Shown: positions 59,351-64,000 of the stretch, one piece after another | Position numbering within the stretch: position 1 is the stretch's first letter | Layout of the letters: each line of letters opens with the position of its first letter | NCBI GenBank assembly: GCA_020002185.1 | Contig: CM034534.1 | Span: 64,283,966-64,347,965, forward strand | DNA from: Paraescarpia echinospica | Lineage: Eukaryota; Annelida; Polychaeta; Sabellida; Siboglinidae | Direction: 5' to 3' | DNA length: 64,000 bases | Position numbers and translations under genes: made by a program | Notes under the pieces: generated by a model | Told to the model about the DNA's origin: nothing | Seen by the model: the letters and a program-made list of their open reading frames with translations, nothing else | The model's database searches: none

Positions 59351-59359
59351 TCCACTTAT

Positions 59360-60770
59360 TAGACTCCAAAGTAAAGCAAAACCGAAAATGGACATGGATT
59401 GGACACACACAGAATTCTACAAAAATCTATAACATCTATGTAATATTCTATAAAAAGTGATGTGGCATTAAAATGTTATAGAAGTCAGTGGAATATCCTG
59501 TAGACTTATATAGCCTGTTATGATCACTTCAATGTCTATATAATTATATAGCATTTTTATAGCAGTGTACAACATAATTTAAAAATCATCCACAAATATC
59601 CTATAGAATATATTATATAAAATTGTTTGCTAAGGAAAGAGAAGCCTTAGAGGCGAACCCACAAAGCAAACTAAACAGAGACAGACCCAACAATAGCTGG
59701 ATGAGATCCACAGCTGCAGAACTAACAAACTAAACAGAGACAGACCCAACAATAGCTGGATGAGATCCACAGCTGCAGAACTAACAAACTAAACAGAGAC
59801 AGACCCAACAATAGCTGGATGAGATCCACAGCTGCAGAACTAACAAACTAAACAGAGACAGACCCAACAATAGCTGGATGAGATCCACAGCTGCAGACCT
59901 AACAAACTAAACAGAGACAGACCCAACAATAGCTGGATGAGATCCACAGCTGCAGAACTAACAAACTAAACAGAGACAGACCCAACAATAGCTGGATGAG
60001 ATCCACAGCTGCAGAACTAACAAACTAAACAGAGACAGACCCAACAATAGCTGGATGAGATCCACAGCTGCAGAACTAACAAACTAAACAGAGACAGACC
60101 CAACAATAGCTGGATGAGATCCACAGCTGCAGAACTAACAAACTAAACAGAGACAGACCCAACAATAGCTGGATGAGATCCACAGCTGCAGAACTAACAA
60201 ACTAAACAGAGACAGACCCAACAATAGCTGGATGAGATCCACAGCTGCAGAACTAACAAACTAAACAGAGACAGACCCAACAATAGCTGGATGAGATCCA
60301 CAGCTGCAGAACTAACAAACTAAACAGAGACAGACCCAACAATAGCTGGATGAGATCCACAGCTGCAGAACTAACAAACTAAACAGAGACAGACCCAACA
60401 ATAGCTGGATGAGATCCACAGCTGCAGAACTAACAAACTAAACAGAGACAGACCCAACAATAGCTGGATGAGATCCACAGCTGCAGACCTAACAAACTAA
60501 ACAGAGACAGACCCAACAATAGCTGGATGAGATCCACAGCTGCAGAACTAACAAACTAAACAGAGACAGACCCAACAATAGCTGGATGAGATCCACAGCT
60601 GCAGAACTAACAAACTAAACAGAGACAGACCCAACAATAGCTGGATGAGATCCACAGCTGCAGAACTAAAGACATGTGGAACCACCTGGAAAGAAATTAT
60701 GAAAGTAGCCAGTGTAAGAGTGCGTTAGAGAAGCATCGTTTTGACCCTGGGCCATACCGACAGTGACGTG
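59360..60770 (+). mobile_element. Non-LTR ORF2 tail, interrupted and expanded
   Basis: The segment NRKWTWIGHT (59377-59410) is the R-x-K-W-x-W-I-G-H-x-L-R block near the end of many ORF2 proteins. About 220 bp of AT-rich insert follows. The tail then resumes with LRKEREALEANPQ (CTAAGGAAAGAG at about 59629), RDRPNNSWMRSTAAEL and, after the tandem array, KTCGTTWKEIMKVASVRVR (60668-60725), the R-P-x-x-S-W-R-R-x-x-x-x-E-L...W-x-E-x-x-x-x-A block. The 59-bp array sits within that tail. Confidence 0.6.
59672..60668. repeat. 59-bp tandem array, about 17 copies
   Basis: The unit includes CTAAACAGAGACAGACCCAA, CAATAGCTGGATGAGATCCA and CAGCTGCAGAACTAACAAA and repeats with almost no variation. A single variant (GCAGACC for GCAGAAC) appears at about 59896 and 60486, exactly 590 bp (10 units) apart. 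The unit length is not divisible by 3. Confidence 0.96.
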
Positions 60771-60827
60771 GAATAAGTATATATGAAACAAGAAAGTGAT
60801 AATATTTGTCAATATGGTATAACCACG

Positions 60828-61075
60828 GGGACTGTTGGGTAGCGGTGGTCGAACGGTTTCAGTGGCGCACTCGAATCCTGGTACCGACCGTCATTTCGTT
60901 GGACAATTTCGTTCAACCTACGATGCACGTGTCTTTCGGAAAATACACTATAAGTCGTTGGTCCCTTACATCTATATGATGTCTGTGCAAGGGGTAGTGA
61001 AATCATAGCACGCAGGGGGTAAACCTGTTGTCGAGTCACTAACTCTAGAGAAGGACACTCGGAAATAAACCGTCA
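60828..61075 (+). repeat. tRNA-derived SINE-like element
   Basis: The head reads TGGGTAGCGGTGGTCGAACG, then GTGGCGCACTCGAATCCTGG, then TACCGACCGTCATTTCGTTG. The TCGAATCC word resembles a pol III B box, and the TACCGACCGTCATTTCGTTG stretch after it is typical of tRNA-SINE bodies in invertebrates as I recall them. It is diverged; the 3' end is uncertain. Confidence 0.45.
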
Positions 61076-61079
61076 GCGC

Positions 61080-64000
61080 AATATCCCAATAGGACTTTGC
61101 TGAGTAATTATCCAGAACCAAAACAATACCGTCCAAGAGAAACACTGTCACAAAGTCATTCAACTCACCAATAACAATCGTTGTACATTCCGTTTAATTC
61201 CAAAATTATTACACGTGATAATCTGTTTGACGGGTCTCCAATTTTACGCTTAGCTGAACAACGGTTATCAATTTCTTGCATCTCAGATGCGACAACATGA
61301 AATCACCACAGTATACGTGTACACATTCTGTTTAATTAATTAAGCGTTAATTTTAACCTCAGATTTGATCAATCTTGACATTATTTGGCTGCTGCTCATT
61401 TTCTTCCTGTTCTACGCAGTTGTAACGCGTTACATTTCGGCGTAATCAATTACCGCCAACTGTGTCCAGCCTCGAATTAGCAATGCATTAAAACCAGGAT
61501 CAGAAATTATTTCAAAGCGTTCTAGAATACAAAATACTAATGTATTAAAAGCATATTTTCAAACGTCTAAATTACACCAGTATCTGAACAATTCACTCCT
61601 CATTCAGAAGGCTAAAACCGAAATCGCAGAGCTGTAGTCTAGAAAATAATCGTTTCATTCTGTTCGCCAGATGTCGCCACTACCTCGCTAGAACGCTGTT
61701 TCTACACGACCACGCATTCAAGACACAAACCGAGTGAACTTCGTGCAGGATTGGCCATTGTTAAACCTATAGGAACCTATGTAACCCTAGGGTTTAACAC
61801 TTTGTACAATCTCGACATATTTATTTTGTCATTGCACTCATGTTACGCTGCAGACAGCAAATGAAGTCTCATTGTTTTCATGTCTGTTTTATTACCCGAA
61901 TGTCTCAATTTCATTATCTTAATTTATCACCTGAATTATACTAAACAATGAATGTGTGATAAAACACCACAAGCCACTAAACTGTTAACAATGTCTGGCT
62001 GCCAAACTACACAATTACGCTGCGAAATGTCACTATCCAGCACAAAACAGGAACAAGGTTTGCAGTTGATAGTGTCCAGTTTAAATTAATGTTTTTTAAC
62101 TCATGGCATTTCAAAAAATTATTACGGAAAAATTGGCTATCTAAACCTGGCTGTATGTAGAAGGGTAGAAACCTGTAATAACGATTTTAATTACTGGCAC
62201 GACACAAGAATGATAGAAGTTGAGAGGATTAAGAGAAGTCTCACAAGACATTGGAATGAAGATTCAGCTGAAAATGAAAGTAACTGGGGTCAAATTGAGA
62301 TGGACAAGGGATCATTGAAATGAGCTCAGCTCAGCTCAGCTCATAAGCCCGATTTTGCTCTATAAAATAATTTTTTATCCTGTACACTGAAAACTGCCTC
62401 CGGGGCACTTTTGCTGGTGGGTCATAGAATTAGAGTTCTCGGTGATACAGCAGTGAATTTTTACAATTTGAAAAATATCCTTAAATTTCACAATGGGTCC
62501 TGTGGTAGATTTTCCTTTTGAGCTCATACCTTAGTGAAATGATCCCCAGGATACATAGAGAGAATGTGTGAGGAGAAAAAACAAAGAAAGCATGGAAAGA
62601 TGAAGAGGCTGGTAGAAGAAAAGGAAGATGGAGCCAAATTATCAAGAGATCTCAGATGACACTAGTTAGAGAAGTGTCATCAATAGAGTGGAACAGACCT
62701 AGTAATGTGCTCCCCAAACCCGTAAGGGACCGGGGGTTCCCACACTGTAAAAGATCGAGGCGGTCCCCACCCCATAAGGCATTGGGAGGGGGGAGAGTGA
62801 TACAAGAGTAAAACAGGGCTTTTCAGCACAACGGATAGAACTTTTTATTACGTGACATCTTGACATCACCCCTTGAACAACATCACCGCTGCCTTCCTGT
62901 ATGGTCATGTGATATGAACATCTCAGGATTTACCCTCGGGGTACGGTTAATCTGGAATATGCAAAGCTGTGTCCAACATAAACAGCTAAAATAAATATCG
63001 GTATCTATCGATAGCCTTCGATACAAAACACACAGAATCATTTTTGTTTAGTAGTGACTGCGCTAACGAAGACATGACTGGAATAACTAAACGCATTTTA
63101 CAAAAACACAAATCCTATCTTTTGCAAAATAATTCAATGCACTCAAAAATAACAATGACATGCCTGTATTATGGTAACCATTTTTTTCCGGAAGTCTAAA
63201 AGTTTATTTAAACTGTAGGATTTAATTAAATGCTGCTTTGACCAACATTACTGTACAATCCAATTATAGCGGCACTCATAAAATGGATAAAAGATGCATA
63301 TAAAACATAACATCATCATTTCAGTTGTTAAAACTCTCTCCTCGAAGCAATATGTGCAATTAACTTAATAAGACTACAATTTTGTTAAAATTATTGAAAG
63401 CGTTGACTAAATCTTCATACTGGGTACTTTGTGAAAGTGTCAATAGTTGATACTAGGTAGGTTTGGAAGTCTGCTTTTTTCAAAAAATCGAACTGAGGAG
63501 GCACCTTAAAAAATCATTAATTTAAATCCATCGAGCTTACGAATTTCCTAACAGCTTACCAACTTAACTTCCTTTTAAACACTCAATATAAATTTCCTAG
63601 TAGTTGTCGACATGCAGTGTTGCTTTGAACAACACCGAGACAGAACACGCCTTAGTAGGTATCACCAAGCCACATACACGTTTACGTATTTACAAACATT
63701 ATAGGACTTGTTAATTGCCTAAGCGGAAGTATTACATCGAGTTACTACAACTGCAGTTTTCTCTACTCGCGGAATCCTACCACATGTTATTGTCCTCACC
63801 TTGTGCCTTTCAGGTAACATCTCAAATCATTGGTGTACATCTCCACGTAACGTCCACATGCTAGCGAATACAGCTAGCACGTAAAGCACTGTTGGTTTAC
63901 AAGTAAACATATACTCGGTGGTTTCGAAGCAAGACAACTTGTTCGAGACTGATAGTTAACTTTAAGAAGCGACATCATTAAGCTATGTTTACTTAGGATA
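61080..64000. other. Gene-free AT-rich DNA
   Basis: No exon, RNA gene or tandem repeat could be supported. A (GCTCA)n run of about 25 bp lies at 62316-62342. A lysine/arginine-rich open stretch at 62560-62660 only faintly resembles a retroelement tail. Confidence 0.45.

Noticed and set aside
62560..62690. Lys/Arg-rich frame reminiscent of a retroelement ORF2 tail
   Set aside because: No W or G-R-P signature is present; the resemblance is compositional only.

Overview
The window looks like nuclear DNA of an invertebrate metazoan. The evidence is spliced genes with GT/AG introns, a two-pore (K2P) potassium channel, an HSF-type transcription factor, CR1/L2-like LINEs, LTR elements, THAP/transposase-like relics, Penelope-like debris and very abundant microsatellites and minisatellites. 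The species cannot be named from the sequence; a lophotrochozoan or another non-vertebrate bilaterian would fit. Nothing bacterial or viral was seen.

Layout: 0-1 kb is AT-rich with no gene. From 1 to 5.8 kb lies a roughly 50-copy, 93-bp minisatellite, followed by a (TG)n tract. From 7.6 to 10.7 kb are two head-to-tail, apparently intronless minus-strand genes. They share an aromatic/acidic N-terminal motif and an ETS-CRE-like promoter element, and I do not recognise the family. From 11 to 15 kb are simple repeats, a composite dispersed repeat, a retroelement tail and a 172-bp tandem repeat. From 15 to 28 kb is a mosaic: a 166-bp inverted-repeat element, a broken gene resembling the P2X7 'ballast' domain (+), a broken THAP plus transposase-like gene (-) split by a nearly complete CR1/L2-like LINE (18.3-23.0 kb), and a truncated LTR element between two 975-bp direct repeats. 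From 28 to 30.2 kb a second non-LTR element is split by a 1,567-bp solo LTR with a perfect 5-bp target duplication.

The host gene with the clearest function is a K2P channel of about 16.5 kb. Two alternative first coding exons (34.5 and 42.2 kb) each encode TM1, the cap and the first half of pore 1. Both end in the same splice phase before one shared terminal exon (50.3 kb) that supplies the rest of pore 1, TM2, TM3, pore 2 and TM4. The second HSF-type gene (54.3-57.1 kb) has two exons with a minisatellite-filled intron. From 57 to 64 kb there is non-LTR debris, a homogeneous 59-bp tandem array grown out of a retroelement tail, a tRNA-derived SINE-like element and gene-free AT-rich DNA.

The candidates most likely to be new are the tandem FDWDS gene pair, the THAP/transposase/P2X7-like convergent locus, the K2P alternative-first-exon arrangement, and the 28-bp array that multiplies a K2P splice donor. 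All family calls rest on motif recognition by eye; no database search was run.
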